Below are positions 44,070 to 52,269 of a stretch of 64,000 nucleotides of DNA, piece by piece (position 1 is the first letter of the stretch; the number at the start of each line of letters is the position of its first letter). This DNA comes from Mycobacterium marseillense (GTDB lineage: Bacteria; Actinomycetota; Actinomycetes; Mycobacteriales; Mycobacteriaceae), in the NCBI RefSeq assembly GCF_010731675.1, contig NZ_AP022584.1, positions 372,001 through 436,000 of the forward strand, read 5' to 3'. A model generated the notes under the pieces. That model was not told where the DNA came from. It ran no database searches and saw only the letters and a program-made list of their open reading frames with translations. Made by a program: the position numbers and the translations under genes.

Positions 44070-45268
44070 GAGCCAGATTCGCGGCGAGCAACAAGGTCGC
44101 CATCGTCGGCTACGGGCACAGCCCGGTGTGCCGCCGCGCCGAGCGGCCACTGGGGGCGCTGGCCCTCGACACCGCCCGGGCCGCCATCGCCGACGCGGGC
44201 CTGCGCCTCGACCAGATCGACGGGTTCGTCAGCTCGAGCCTGCTGCCCAGCGCGGGGGGCCAGGCCGCCGACGACGGCGTCAGCACGGTGTCGTCGGCCT
44301 GGCTCGCCCAAAACCTTGGCGCCGCACCGCGGTACGTCGCCGGGTTCGACGGCATCGGTCAGATCACCGGCTCGGTCGGCATCGCCGTCAACGCCATCGC
44401 CAGCGGCGCCGCGGATTACGTGCTGCTGCACCGCGCCCTGCACAACCCCGCCGGGCGCTACCACGCCAACCCGATGCGCGAGGCGGCCGGCCCGCAGCAA
44501 TGGACCGCCCCCCAGGGCTTTTTCGGCCCGCTCGCCATGATCGCTTTGCCGCACAACGAATATCTGCAGCGCTTCGGCGCGCGACGCGAGTCGATGGCGG
44601 CCGTGGCGGTGGAGGCGCGCAAGAATGGCGCGCGCATCCCGTGGTCGTTCTGGCGCGAGCGCCCGCTGAGTGCCGACGAATACCTGTCGGCGCCAATGCT
44701 CTTCGATCCGGTCTGCCGCTATGACTGCGACATCCCGGTCGACGGGGTCGCTGCCTTCGTGCTCACGTCGGCCGATCGGGCCAAGGACCGGCCGCACCGG
44801 CCGGTGTACATCACCGGATACGCCTCCGGCATGCCCGCCCGCCGGCGCCTGCCCCTGCACTGGCCGCTGGACGACATCGTCGAGGGCGGCGCGCAGACCG
44901 CGCGGCGGCTGTGGGAACACGCCGGAATCACCGGCGCCGACATCGATTTGCCCCAGGTGTACGACGGCTTTTCGCTGTTCGTCTGGCTCTGGCTGGAGGT
45001 GTTGGGGCTGTGCCCGCCCGGCGAGGCGCACCGCTTCGTCGAGGCCGGCGGCATCGACAGCGACCGCCCGGACGGCATCCCGGCGCTGTCGGGCGGCGGC
45101 GCGCTCGGCAACGGGCGCATGCACGGCATCCCGCAGATGCTCGAGTGCTACCTGCAGCTGGCCCGGCGCGCCGGGGACCGGCAGCGCGAGCGCGCCACCA
45201 CCGGCCTGGCCTGCCATTCCTCGCCGCACTTCGGTGGCGCCGTGGTCTACAGCTCCGAGCCCTTTTGA
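44066..45268 (+). CDS. Thiolase-like protein (Ltp / acetyl-CoA acetyltransferase family)
   Basis: A 400-residue thiolase-fold protein starting at GTG. The segment where thiolases carry the nucleophilic Cys reads FDGIGQITGSVG, with no Cys. The C-terminal GHxxG position reads GNGRMHG. QVYDGFSLFVWLWLE corresponds to the Ltp YDxF segment. These features, plus the adjacent DUF35 protein, suggest an Ltp2-like aldolase (retro-aldol release of a short acyl-CoA from a hydroxyacyl-CoA) rather than a Claisen thiolase. This is inference; only the fold and context are firm. Confidence 0.83.
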   Translation: MRARFAASNKVAIVGYGHSPVCRRAERPLGALALDTARAAIADAGLRLDQIDGFVSSSLLPSAGGQAADDGVSTVSSAWLAQNLGAAPRYVAGFDGIGQITGSVGIAVNAIASGAADYVLLHRALHNPAGRYHANPMREAAGPQQWTAPQGFFGPLAMIALPHNEYLQRFGARRESMAAVAVEARKNGARIPWSFWRERPLSADEYLSAPMLFDPVCRYDCDIPVDGVAAFVLTSADRAKDRPHRPVYITGYASGMPARRRLPLHWPLDDIVEGGAQTARRLWEHAGITGADIDLPQVYDGFSLFVWLWLEVLGLCPPGEAHRFVEAGGIDSDRPDGIPALSGGGALGNGRMHGIPQMLECYLQLARRAGDRQRERATTGLACHSSPHFGGAVVYSSEPF

Positions 45269-45290
45269 GAGTTGCGTTCTCTGAAGCATC

Positions 45291-45303
45291 AGAATATCGT
45301 TCT
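45291..45303. promoter_or_regulatory. Shared TetR operator AGAATATCGTTCT upstream of TetR copy 2
   Basis: Identical 13 bases to 33194-33206, again followed by a TAnnnT hexamer (TACTGT, 45303-45308), and with the same 28-base distance to the GTG start. It lies in the 62-base gap between the thiolase stop and the TetR start, so it should autoregulate that TetR. Confidence 0.65.
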
Positions 45304-45330
45304 ACTGTTACTGGCGTTTAGGGAGTCGTT

Positions 45331-45990
45331 GTGACAGTCCCGTCGGAGTCTTGGGTGGAGCGCGCTGTCGATCGGTCGGCGGCCGTGCAGCGCTCCCGCA
45401 CCCGCATCGCCAACCAGGTGCGCTTGATGCTCGACGCCGCCCGGCGGCTCATCCAGGCCAAGGACGACTTCACCACCCAGGAGCTGGTGGCCGAGGCCGG
45501 TGTGGCGCTGCAGACCTTCTACCGCTACTTCGCCTCCAAAGACGAACTGCTGCTGGCGGTCATCGGCGACGCGATGACCGAAGCCTGCGACCGCTGGGCC
45601 AAGGCCGCCGCCGACATGTCAGATCCCATGGACCGCTTGCGGTCTTACATCACCGCGCCGCTGCAGCAATTCCACGGCGACAGCCAGGAGGCGGCGGGCA
45701 TCCGGTTCATTGTCTCCGCGCACTGGCACCTGCACCGCATCTTCCCGACCGAACTCGCCGAGGCCGAGCAGCCGTTCGTCGACCTGTTGCGCGCCGAGGT
45801 CGCGGCCGCCGCCGAGAAGGGGTTGCTGCGTCCGCGAAATCCCGACTGGGACACCTGGTTCATCGTCGAGTTGCAGCGCGCGATCTACCACTACTACGCC
45901 TACGCGGCCAAAACCGACGAGGACCTCAAGGCCACCGAGGAAAACCTCTGGGAATTCTGCAAAGCCGCGCTCGGAGCGGCACCAGCATGA
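45331..45990 (+). CDS. TetR-family regulator (copy 2 of a paralogous pair)
   Basis: A 219-residue TetR: N-terminal arm SAAVQRSRTRIANQVRLMLDAA, HTH DFTTQELVAEAGVALQTFYRYFASKDELLLAVI, ligand domain with HWHLHRIFPTELAEAEQPFVDLL. It is a close paralogue of the TetR at 38382-39068. TTTAGGGAG precedes the GTG. It has the shared operator upstream and is followed by a P450 coupled through a ten-codon ORF. Confidence 0.9.
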   Translation: MTVPSESWVERAVDRSAAVQRSRTRIANQVRLMLDAARRLIQAKDDFTTQELVAEAGVALQTFYRYFASKDELLLAVIGDAMTEACDRWAKAAADMSDPMDRLRSYITAPLQQFHGDSQEAAGIRFIVSAHWHLHRIFPTELAEAEQPFVDLLRAEVAAAAEKGLLRPRNPDWDTWFIVELQRAIYHYYAYAAKTDEDLKATEENLWEFCKAALGAAPA

Positions 45991-46019
45991 CCGCCGATCG
46001 CCAAGGAGGGTGCCCGTGA
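45987..46019 (+). CDS. Ten-codon ORF bridging TetR and P450 (translational coupler)
   Basis: ATG overlaps the TetR stop (ATGA); the ORF encodes MTADRQGGCP, and its TGA overlaps the P450 GTG start (GTGA). The AAGGAGGG that serves the P450 lies inside it. It may be a coupling device or simply a coincidence of start codons; the peptide itself is unlikely to have a function. Confidence 0.3.
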   Translation: MTADRQGGCP

Positions 46020-47284
46020 ACGACTTTGACGACCTCGACTTCTTCACCGACCCGACGCTCGTCCCCAACCCGCACCCCTACTTCGACTATCTGCGCGCCC
46101 AGGGCCCGGTGGTCACCGAGCCCCACCACGGGGTGGTCGCCGTCACCGGCTACGACGAGGCCATGGCGCTCTACAAAGACGTCGATTCGTTTTCCAGCTG
46201 CATCGCGGTGGGCGGCCCGTTCCCACCCCTGCCGTTCGAACCCGCCGGCGACGACATCAGCGGGCTGATCGACGAGCACCGCGCGCAGATGCCGCTGCAC
46301 GAGCACATGGTGACGATGGATCCGCCGGATCACACCCGCGCCCGATCGGTGCTGAGCCGGCTGCTCACGCCGGCGCGCCTGAAGGAGAACCAGGACTTCC
46401 TGTGGAGCCTGGCCGACCAGCAGCTCGATGAATTCGTCGGGCGCGGCGAATGCGAGTTCCTCGACGCGTATTCGAAGCCCTACGCCCTGCTTGCCGTCGC
46501 CAACCTGCTCGGGGTGCCCGAAGCCGACCACAAGGAATTCCGTGCCGCACTGGCGAATTCGCACACCGCGGGCAACCTCGACCACGATCCGGCCGCGATC
46601 AACCCGCTGGAATTCCTCGACGAGAAGTTCAGCTTCTACATCGAAGACCGCCGCCGCGAGCCGCGCGGCGACGTGCTGAGCGATCTCGCCGCCGCCCGGT
46701 ACCCGGACGGCTCCACGCCCGAGGTCGTCGACGTCGTGCGCGCCGCCACGTTCCTGTTCGGCGCCGGCCAGGAAACCACGGCCAAGCTGCTCGGCGCCGC
46801 GTTGCAGATCCTGTGCGACAAGCCGGAATTGCAGCGGGAGCTGCGCGACGACCGCAGCCTCATCCCCGCCTTCATCGAGGAGGCGCTGCGGATGGAAGCG
46901 CCGGTGAAGACGACGTTTCGGTTGGCGCGCAAGGCAACTCGGGTCGGCGACGTCGACATCCCCGCGGGCACCACGGTCATGCTGTGCCCCGGAGCGATCA
47001 ACCGCGACCCCGACCGCTTCGAGCAGCCGCACGAATTCCGGCTCGACCGGGGCAATGTGCGCGAGCACATCGCTTTCGCGCGCGGCGTGCACAGCTGCCC
47101 GGGCGCGCCCCTGGCCCGCGTCGAGGGTCGGGTCTCGCTGGAGCGCATCTTGGACCGGATGGGCGATATCCGGATCAACGAAGCCATCCACGGCCCGGTC
47201 GGCGACCGCCGTTACAGTTACGCGCCCACCTACATCCTGCGCGGGCTCAACGAACTGCACCTCCAGTTCACGCCGATCACGTAG
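46016..47284 (+). CDS. Cytochrome P450
   Basis: A 422-residue P450: DPTLVPNPHPYFDYLRAQGPV at the N-terminus, I-helix FGAGQETTAK, ExxR in EEALRME, heme loop FARGVHSCPG. The start GTG has AAGGAGGG eight bases upstream and overlaps the ten-codon ORF. It is in the second operon controlled by the shared operator. Substrate presumably the same lipid as for the P450 at 36702-37964. Confidence 0.9.
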   Translation: MNDFDDLDFFTDPTLVPNPHPYFDYLRAQGPVVTEPHHGVVAVTGYDEAMALYKDVDSFSSCIAVGGPFPPLPFEPAGDDISGLIDEHRAQMPLHEHMVTMDPPDHTRARSVLSRLLTPARLKENQDFLWSLADQQLDEFVGRGECEFLDAYSKPYALLAVANLLGVPEADHKEFRAALANSHTAGNLDHDPAAINPLEFLDEKFSFYIEDRRREPRGDVLSDLAAARYPDGSTPEVVDVVRAATFLFGAGQETTAKLLGAALQILCDKPELQRELRDDRSLIPAFIEEALRMEAPVKTTFRLARKATRVGDVDIPAGTTVMLCPGAINRDPDRFEQPHEFRLDRGNVREHIAFARGVHSCPGAPLARVEGRVSLERILDRMGDIRINEAIHGPVGDRRYSYAPTYILRGLNELHLQFTPIT

Positions 47285-47295
47285 GCGGTGTCCCA

Positions 47296-47799
47296 GTGCG
47301 GCGGCTGATCTCGATGGTGGCCCTTGTGGCTCTCGCCGGCACCGCGGCGCCGACCGCGGCCGCGTCCGGTGACGAGTGGGGCCTCAACGGCACCTACCTG
47401 GCGACATCGAACGGCGATTGGGCGAAAACCAACGACATCTACCACAACGAGGCCACCGTGCGGAGCAGGTGGACGATCACCACCACGTGCAGCACACCGC
47501 TGGAATGCACCGGCCGGGTGACCAGCGACCTCGGCTGGAGCGCCGACGTCGGCCTGCACGGCAGCGAATACGTGGTCAAGCGCGACATTCCCAACTGGGA
47601 GCCGTGCCCCAACGGCGCCGCCCGAACCGGGCACCAGATCTACCGCTTCTATCCGGTCGACGAGAGGGGCTGGGTGGCAACCGATTCCACCTCGAAGACC
47701 CTGGCGGGCGTGGACCAGACGACGGGCGACAGCGGCGCGTGCGGCATCAATAAGGCGTTGGTGGTCTCGCTGCCGTTCCGCCTGGACAAAGAGGGCTGA
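47296..47799 (+). CDS. Secreted protein of unknown function
   Basis: A 167-residue protein with signal peptide MRRLISMVALVALAGTAAPTAAA. The mature domain contains GLNGTYLATSNGDWAK.ND.Y and five or so cysteines (TTTCSTPLECTG, WEPCPNG, GACGIN), suggesting disulfides. Similar small secreted proteins are common in mycobacterial genomes. GTG 47296 chosen because it gives a normal signal peptide and lies 11 bases after the P450 stop. Function unknown. Confidence 0.75.
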   Translation: MRRLISMVALVALAGTAAPTAAASGDEWGLNGTYLATSNGDWAKTNDIYHNEATVRSRWTITTTCSTPLECTGRVTSDLGWSADVGLHGSEYVVKRDIPNWEPCPNGAARTGHQIYRFYPVDERGWVATDSTSKTLAGVDQTTGDSGACGINKALVVSLPFRLDKEG

Positions 47800-47813
47800 A
47801 CTAGAGTCGAGGC

Positions 47814-48335
47814 GTGACCCGCATGCCGCTTGCCCACGCAGACGAGCAGCCCGAACACCTCCGGGAGCTCCTCGCCCGTCCCGACACGCTCGACGTGCTG
47901 CGGCTGATCGCCAACGCCCCCAACGTCTTCGACGGGTGGTCGCTGATGGCCGGGCGGCTCTTCGACAGCCCGACCTTCAGCGCGCGGATGCGCGAGGTCA
48001 TCATCCTGCGGGTGGCCCACCTGCAGGACTCGCCCTACGAACTCGCCCAGCACGTGATCTTCGCCCGCAACGCGGGGCTGACCGAGCACGAAATCGACGC
48101 GCTGCTCGGCAAGGCGGACCTGGACGCCGCCCAATTCAGCGACGGCGAACGCCTGGTCATCGACACCGTTACCGAACTGTGCACCACCCGCCGCCTGTCC
48201 GACGACTCGTTCGCCGCGGCCCACACCCTGCTCGGCGACGAGGCGCTCACCGAGATGCTGATGATCGTCAGCTGCTACTACGGCCTGGCGTTGGTGCTCA
48301 ACGCCGTCGACCTCGACATCGACGCCCCCACATGA
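47814..48335 (+). CDS. Carboxymuconolactone decarboxylase-family (AhpD-like) protein
   Basis: A 173-residue AhpD/CMD-fold helical protein: MREVIILRVAHLQDSPYELAQHVIFARNAGL. The CxxC of true AhpD peroxidases is absent (SPYELAQH), so it is a CMD-type protein without the redox cysteine pair. Start is GTG 47814. Coupled to a second copy of the family (ATGA). In such clusters these proteins may act as lactone hydrolases/decarboxylases or peroxidase partners; undefined. Confidence 0.8.
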   Translation: MTRMPLAHADEQPEHLRELLARPDTLDVLRLIANAPNVFDGWSLMAGRLFDSPTFSARMREVIILRVAHLQDSPYELAQHVIFARNAGLTEHEIDALLGKADLDAAQFSDGERLVIDTVTELCTTRRLSDDSFAAAHTLLGDEALTEMLMIVSCYYGLALVLNAVDLDIDAPT

Positions 48336-48877
48336 CCCGCATCCCGTACCGCGACCCTGAGGACATGCCCGAACTCGCCCGCGAATTGACCGCGCGGCGC
48401 GGCAATCTCAACGTCTACCGCGCGCTGGCCAACGCCGAGAAGGTGTTTACCAGCTGGATGGTGGCCGGCGACGCCGCCCTGACCAGCCCGGTGCTGCCCA
48501 GGCGGCTGCGCGAACTCATCGTTTTGCGCACCGCGTATCTCATGGACTGCGCCTACGAGCTCGGCCAACACAGGGACGTCGCCCAAACGGTCGGGATCGA
48601 CGGCGCCACCATCGCGGCGTTGACCTCCGAATCCGATTGGCAAAACGGTGATTTCGATCCCACCGAGCTGGCCGTGCTGCACCTGACCACCGAGCTGGTG
48701 ACCACGCGCCGCGTTGGCGCAGCGCTTTTCGACTCGGTGCACACGGCCCTGGGTTCGGAGGCCACCATGGAGGCGTTGATGGTCATCAACCGATACGCCG
48801 GCCTGGCGCTGATGCTCAACGCGCTCGACGTGGACCTCGACGAGAACGCCCGGCTGCCGGTGCCGCCGACGAAATAA
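48332..48877 (+). CDS. Carboxymuconolactone decarboxylase-family (AhpD-like) protein, second copy
   Basis: A 181-residue CMD-fold protein homologous to its upstream neighbour: LRELIVLRTAYLMDCAYELGQHRDVAQTVGI. Here one cysteine (MDCAYELGQH) is retained at the family active-site position. ATG overlaps the previous stop. The tandem arrangement suggests a heteromeric complex. Last gene of the catabolic operon. Confidence 0.82.
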   Translation: MTRIPYRDPEDMPELARELTARRGNLNVYRALANAEKVFTSWMVAGDAALTSPVLPRRLRELIVLRTAYLMDCAYELGQHRDVAQTVGIDGATIAALTSESDWQNGDFDPTELAVLHLTTELVTTRRVGAALFDSVHTALGSEATMEALMVINRYAGLALMLNALDVDLDENARLPVPPTK

Positions 48878-48923
48878 GGCGTATGCCGTATGGCGTGACG
48901 AGCGTCCCAGTAATCTTCACGAT

Positions 48924-49499
48924 GTGGTGGTGCGAAAGCAGCCGTCGACCCGCCTGTCCGCGGAGGACTGGCTCGAGGTGGGCTACACCGTGCTCGCCGA
49001 AGAGGGGGTGCGCGCACTCAAGGTCGAACGACTCTGCCAGCAGGCCGGTGTCACGCGCGGCAGCTTCTACTGGCACTTCGAGGACATCGACCACTACCGG
49101 GCCGCCCTCGTCGAATCGTGGAACAAGTTTCTCGAACGCGACCGTCAGGCGCTGTCCAAGCTCGACGAGCTGCCGCCCCGGGAACGCCTGTTGGCCCTGA
49201 CGCTCACGCTGGTCAGCCCCCAGTATTGGGTGCTCGAGCGGGCGATGCGCGAATGGGCCCGCCTGGACCCGGTCGCCGCCGAGAACATCCGCGCGGCCGA
49301 CCGGCTGCTGCTGCGCACCGTGGTGAAGGCCTACCGCGACTACGGTTTCAGCCCGGAGGACGCCAAGCTGCGCGCGGAGTTGACCTTTGCCGCGGGCATC
49401 GGCCTGCTGCACCTCACCAGCTCGGCCGAGCAGGCCCAATCGCTGTCCCAGCGAGAGCGATTTTTGGCCGTCATGCTCGGCGAGACGGAGACGGCCTAG
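48924..49499 (+). CDS. TetR-family transcriptional regulator
   Basis: A 191-residue TetR with HTH VLAEEGVRALKVERLCQQAGVTRGSFYWHFEDIDHY (about 20-55). The start is one of three consecutive GTG codons (48924, 48927, 48930). It is convergent with the acyl-CoA dehydrogenase-like gene; an AT-rich palindrome in that gene's promoter (50683-50700) is a candidate binding site. Confidence 0.85.
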   Translation: MVVRKQPSTRLSAEDWLEVGYTVLAEEGVRALKVERLCQQAGVTRGSFYWHFEDIDHYRAALVESWNKFLERDRQALSKLDELPPRERLLALTLTLVSPQYWVLERAMREWARLDPVAAENIRAADRLLLRTVVKAYRDYGFSPEDAKLRAELTFAAGIGLLHLTSSAEQAQSLSQRERFLAVMLGETETA

Positions 49500-50669
49500 T
49501 CAGATCGTGGCGATGGGCGAGATCTTCGCGCCAATCGCCAATGCCCCGGCCAACTCTCGGCTCGTGTCGTAGTCGAAAACCACATGCCCCGCGGCGATGT
49601 CCACGTCGCGCTTGGCCCGCTGTAGCGGGCTGGACAGGAAATGCGCGCTGGCCCCGGACGCTTCCAGCAGATCGGCGATGATCGCCCGGCACTCGTGCAC
49701 CGTGCGCGCGGCGGCCAGCCGGGCATCGGCGCGCACCGACCGGCTCACCCGCTCGCCGCTGACCACGATCGTCTCGATCTCGTCGGCGGTCGCCTCGATC
49801 AACGCCCGCAGCGCGCTCAGCCGCACCCGCGCCTCGCCGAGCCGGATCTGCGCGGCGGGCTGATCCTTTTGCGCCACCCCGCTGTAGGCCAGCACCCGGC
49901 CGCCCAGCCGCTCGGCGAACAGGTCGGTCACCCGTTCGGCGGTTCCGAGCACGGGCATCGACGCCGTCAGCGCCAGCGCGGGAACCATCGGCCACCGATA
50001 TGTCGGGACGCCGTGCTCACGCGCGCCGGGCGCCGTGCCGCCGTAGATGTCGGCCACGGCGACCAACCGGTGCTCGGGGACGAAAACATCGTCGACGACC
50101 AGATCGTGCGAACCGGTGCCGCGCATGCCGGCCGTGTGCCAGGTGTCGACGACCTCGACCTGCTCGGCGGGCAGCACGACGAGCGCCGGATCGATCCTGT
50201 CCGCGCGCTCGATCAGCGCGCCGACGATCATCCAGTCGGCATCCATCGCGCCCGTCGCCCACGACCACCTGCCGGTCACCCGCACGCCGCCGTCGGCCGG
50301 GACGCCGCGGCCGGTGGGGGCCAGGGGAGCCGGCGCCAGCACCGGGCCCGACGCGAACACCTCCTCCTGCACCCGCGGTTCGAACAACGAGAGCATCCAG
50401 TTGTGCAGCGCGTAGAAACCCAGCGTCCAGGCGCTCGAGGCGCAGCCGTGCGCCATCCGCCGAATCGGTTGCAGCAGTTCGGGAAACGAGGCTTGCAGGC
50501 CGCCGAACCGCGCCGGGAGCAGCAACCGGAACAGATCGGTCTGCCGGAAATCGCTCACCGTCGCCGCAGGTAGCCGCCGCAACCGCTCGGCCTCCTCGGC
50601 GCGATCGACCAGCCGCGCAACGAACTCGTCGGTGATGCCGTGCAGGGGACCGCTTTCGACCACGGACAT
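49500..50669 (-). CDS. Acyl-CoA dehydrogenase / flavin monooxygenase-like protein (HpaH/DszC type)
   Basis: A 389-residue acyl-CoA-dehydrogenase-fold protein: FRLLLPARFGGLQASFPELLQPIRRMAHGCASSAWTLGFYALH, GRWSWATGAMDADWMIVGA, WHTAGMRGTGSHDLVVDDVFVP, and a type-2 C-terminal domain. These features are those of FMN/FAD-dependent monooxygenases of the HpaB/DszC/HsaA family (two-component enzymes). ATG 50669; the open frame further upstream is antisense to the amidase gene and is ignored. Partner flavin reductase not seen. Confidence 0.82.
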   Translation of the reverse strand: MSVVESGPLHGITDEFVARLVDRAEEAERLRRLPAATVSDFRQTDLFRLLLPARFGGLQASFPELLQPIRRMAHGCASSAWTLGFYALHNWMLSLFEPRVQEEVFASGPVLAPAPLAPTGRGVPADGGVRVTGRWSWATGAMDADWMIVGALIERADRIDPALVVLPAEQVEVVDTWHTAGMRGTGSHDLVVDDVFVPEHRLVAVADIYGGTAPGAREHGVPTYRWPMVPALALTASMPVLGTAERVTDLFAERLGGRVLAYSGVAQKDQPAAQIRLGEARVRLSALRALIEATADEIETIVVSGERVSRSVRADARLAAARTVHECRAIIADLLEASGASAHFLSSPLQRAKRDVDIAAGHVVFDYDTSRELAGALAIGAKISPIATI

Positions 50670-50682
50670 GCCGCCGACCCTA

Positions 50683-50700
50683 ACATACTTTTTAGTATGT
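50683..50700. promoter_or_regulatory. Palindrome ACATACT-TTTT-AGTATGT, candidate TetR operator
   Basis: Perfect 7-bp arms with a four-T spacer lie in the 66-base divergent gap between the acyl-CoA dehydrogenase-like gene and the amidase gene. The strong AT-richness is conspicuous in this genome. The TetR at 48924-49499 is the nearest regulator. Confidence 0.55.
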
Positions 50701-50735
50701 AATGGCGGTCGCTCGGCGGTTGTTACCATCGCGCG

Positions 50736-51509
50736 GTGAGTGATCGCCCGGGCGGACTGCGATCCATCGCACGCCGTGACGTCCTGAAAATCGCCGGCGT
50801 CATGCCGGTGATCCTCGGCGCCGCCGCCGTCCTGCCCGCCCCGCGCGCGGCCGCCGGTGTCGCCGGGATGTCGGTCTTCCTCGACCCCGGCCACAACGCC
50901 GTCAACGACGCCTCGATCAACCAGCAGGTCACCAACGGCCGCGGCGGCACCAAGCCGTGCCAGACCTCGGGCGCCGCGGCCGGCGACGGCTACCCCGAGC
51001 ACACCTTCACCTGGACGGTGGCGGGGCTGGTCAGCGACGCGCTGAACCAGATGGGCGTTCGCACCCAGCTCTCGCGCGACAGCGACAGCGGCGTCGGCCC
51101 GTGCATCGACCAACGCGCGGCGGCGGCCAACGCCATGCGCCCGGATGCGATCGTGAGCATCCACGCCGACGGGGGACCCCCGTCGGGCAGCGGATTCCAC
51201 GTCAACTACTCCAGCCCGCCGCTGGGCGACGTCCAGGCCGGGCCCGCCGTGCAGCTGGCCCACGCGATGCGGAATGCCTTGGCCCAGTCGGGTTTACCAC
51301 CGGCGAACTACATCGGCTCCGACGGCCTGTACGGGCGCGACGACCTGGCCGGGCTGAACCTCGCTCAGTACCCGGCGGTCCTCGTCGAACTCGGCAACAT
51401 GAACAACGCGGGCGACGCCGCGCGGATGGAAAGCGTGGACGGCCGGGCGGCCTATGCCGTCGCGGTCACCCGGGGGATCGTCGCCTTTCTGAACTCCAAG
51501 GCCGGCTGA
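50736..51509 (+). CDS. Exported N-acetylmuramoyl-L-alanine amidase, Rv3717-like
   Basis: A 257-residue amidase_3 enzyme with an N-terminal twin-arginine-like export signal (ARRDVLKIAGVMPVILGAAAVLPA). The zinc ligands are the His in FLDPGHN, Glu in YPEHTF and His in SIHADG; the catalytic Glu is in LVELGNM. It cleaves the amide bond between muramic acid and the peptide stem in the periplasm. Cys in KPCQTSG and GPCIDQR probably form the disulfide known from M. tuberculosis Rv3717, to which the whole domain is very similar. Start is GTG. Confidence 0.9.
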   Translation: MSDRPGGLRSIARRDVLKIAGVMPVILGAAAVLPAPRAAAGVAGMSVFLDPGHNAVNDASINQQVTNGRGGTKPCQTSGAAAGDGYPEHTFTWTVAGLVSDALNQMGVRTQLSRDSDSGVGPCIDQRAAAANAMRPDAIVSIHADGGPPSGSGFHVNYSSPPLGDVQAGPAVQLAHAMRNALAQSGLPPANYIGSDGLYGRDDLAGLNLAQYPAVLVELGNMNNAGDAARMESVDGRAAYAVAVTRGIVAFLNSKAG

Positions 51510-51510
51510 C

Positions 51511-52269
51511 TCAGCCGCCGAAGCCGCCGCCCGCCGGCGGCGGCGCCGGCGCGGCCCCGCCCATGCCGAGGTGGCTGGAGGCGAAGGCGACGCCTTTGTC
51601 GATGATGGAGCCGTCGTCGGCGTAGGTGTTGTGGGCGGCGAAGTTCATGCCGTCAGAGCAGACGGGGTCTTCGATGGCGCAGACTTTGAGGGTTTTGTCG
51701 GCGTAGGTGGGGCCGATGACGACGGGGGGTTCGCCGAGGAAGTTCATGGCGCGCACGTTGGGCATGCCGAAGAGCACGACCGAGGAGACGTGGTTGGCGA
51801 CGTCGGGGGCCAGGGGTTTGGGGACGGTGGCGGGGTCGATGCCTTCGGGGACGGCTGCGGAGGTGACAAAGCCCATGACGGCCGCGCCTTGGGAGTAGCC
51901 GCCGAGGACCATTTTGGTGGTGGGGCAGTCGTGTGCCATGGATACGACGTGGGTGCTGGCGTCGCGGATGCCGTCGATGCCGGTGTCCCATTGGTCGGTG
52001 GCGGGGTAGTTGACGGGGTAGACGTCAAAGGAGCGGTCGCCGACGCGTTGGTGCAGGGCGTCGACGAAGGCTTGTCCGGTGGGGCCGACGCCGGGTTCTT
52101 CGCCGGTGCCGCGGGCGAAGACCACTTGCACGTCGGGACACTGGGCGGTGGCGGTGGGGATGAGGGAACCGGAGATGGCCGAGGCGGCCATGCCCGATGC
52201 GGCGATAACTACTGCTGGACCAAACGAACGAACGATGTGACGCGCAAACATGCCGTCCAATGTGCCCAT
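51511..52269 (-). CDS. Secreted cutinase-family esterase
   Basis: A 252-residue cutinase: signal peptide ending ATAQCPD, the oxyanion FARGTGEEPGVGP, nucleophile GGYSQGAAVM, catalytic Asp in CAIEDPVCSDG and His in FAAHNTY. Four cysteines make the typical two disulfides. GGGAGGGGC precedes the ATG. Mycobacterial cutinases are secreted lipases/phospholipases/esterases (CFP21/Cut family). Convergent with the amidase, one base between stops. The end is Pro/Gly-rich. Confidence 0.9.
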   Translation of the reverse strand: MGTLDGMFARHIVRSFGPAVVIAASGMAASAISGSLIPTATAQCPDVQVVFARGTGEEPGVGPTGQAFVDALHQRVGDRSFDVYPVNYPATDQWDTGIDGIRDASTHVVSMAHDCPTTKMVLGGYSQGAAVMGFVTSAAVPEGIDPATVPKPLAPDVANHVSSVVLFGMPNVRAMNFLGEPPVVIGPTYADKTLKVCAIEDPVCSDGMNFAAHNTYADDGSIIDKGVAFASSHLGMGGAAPAPPPAGGGFGG

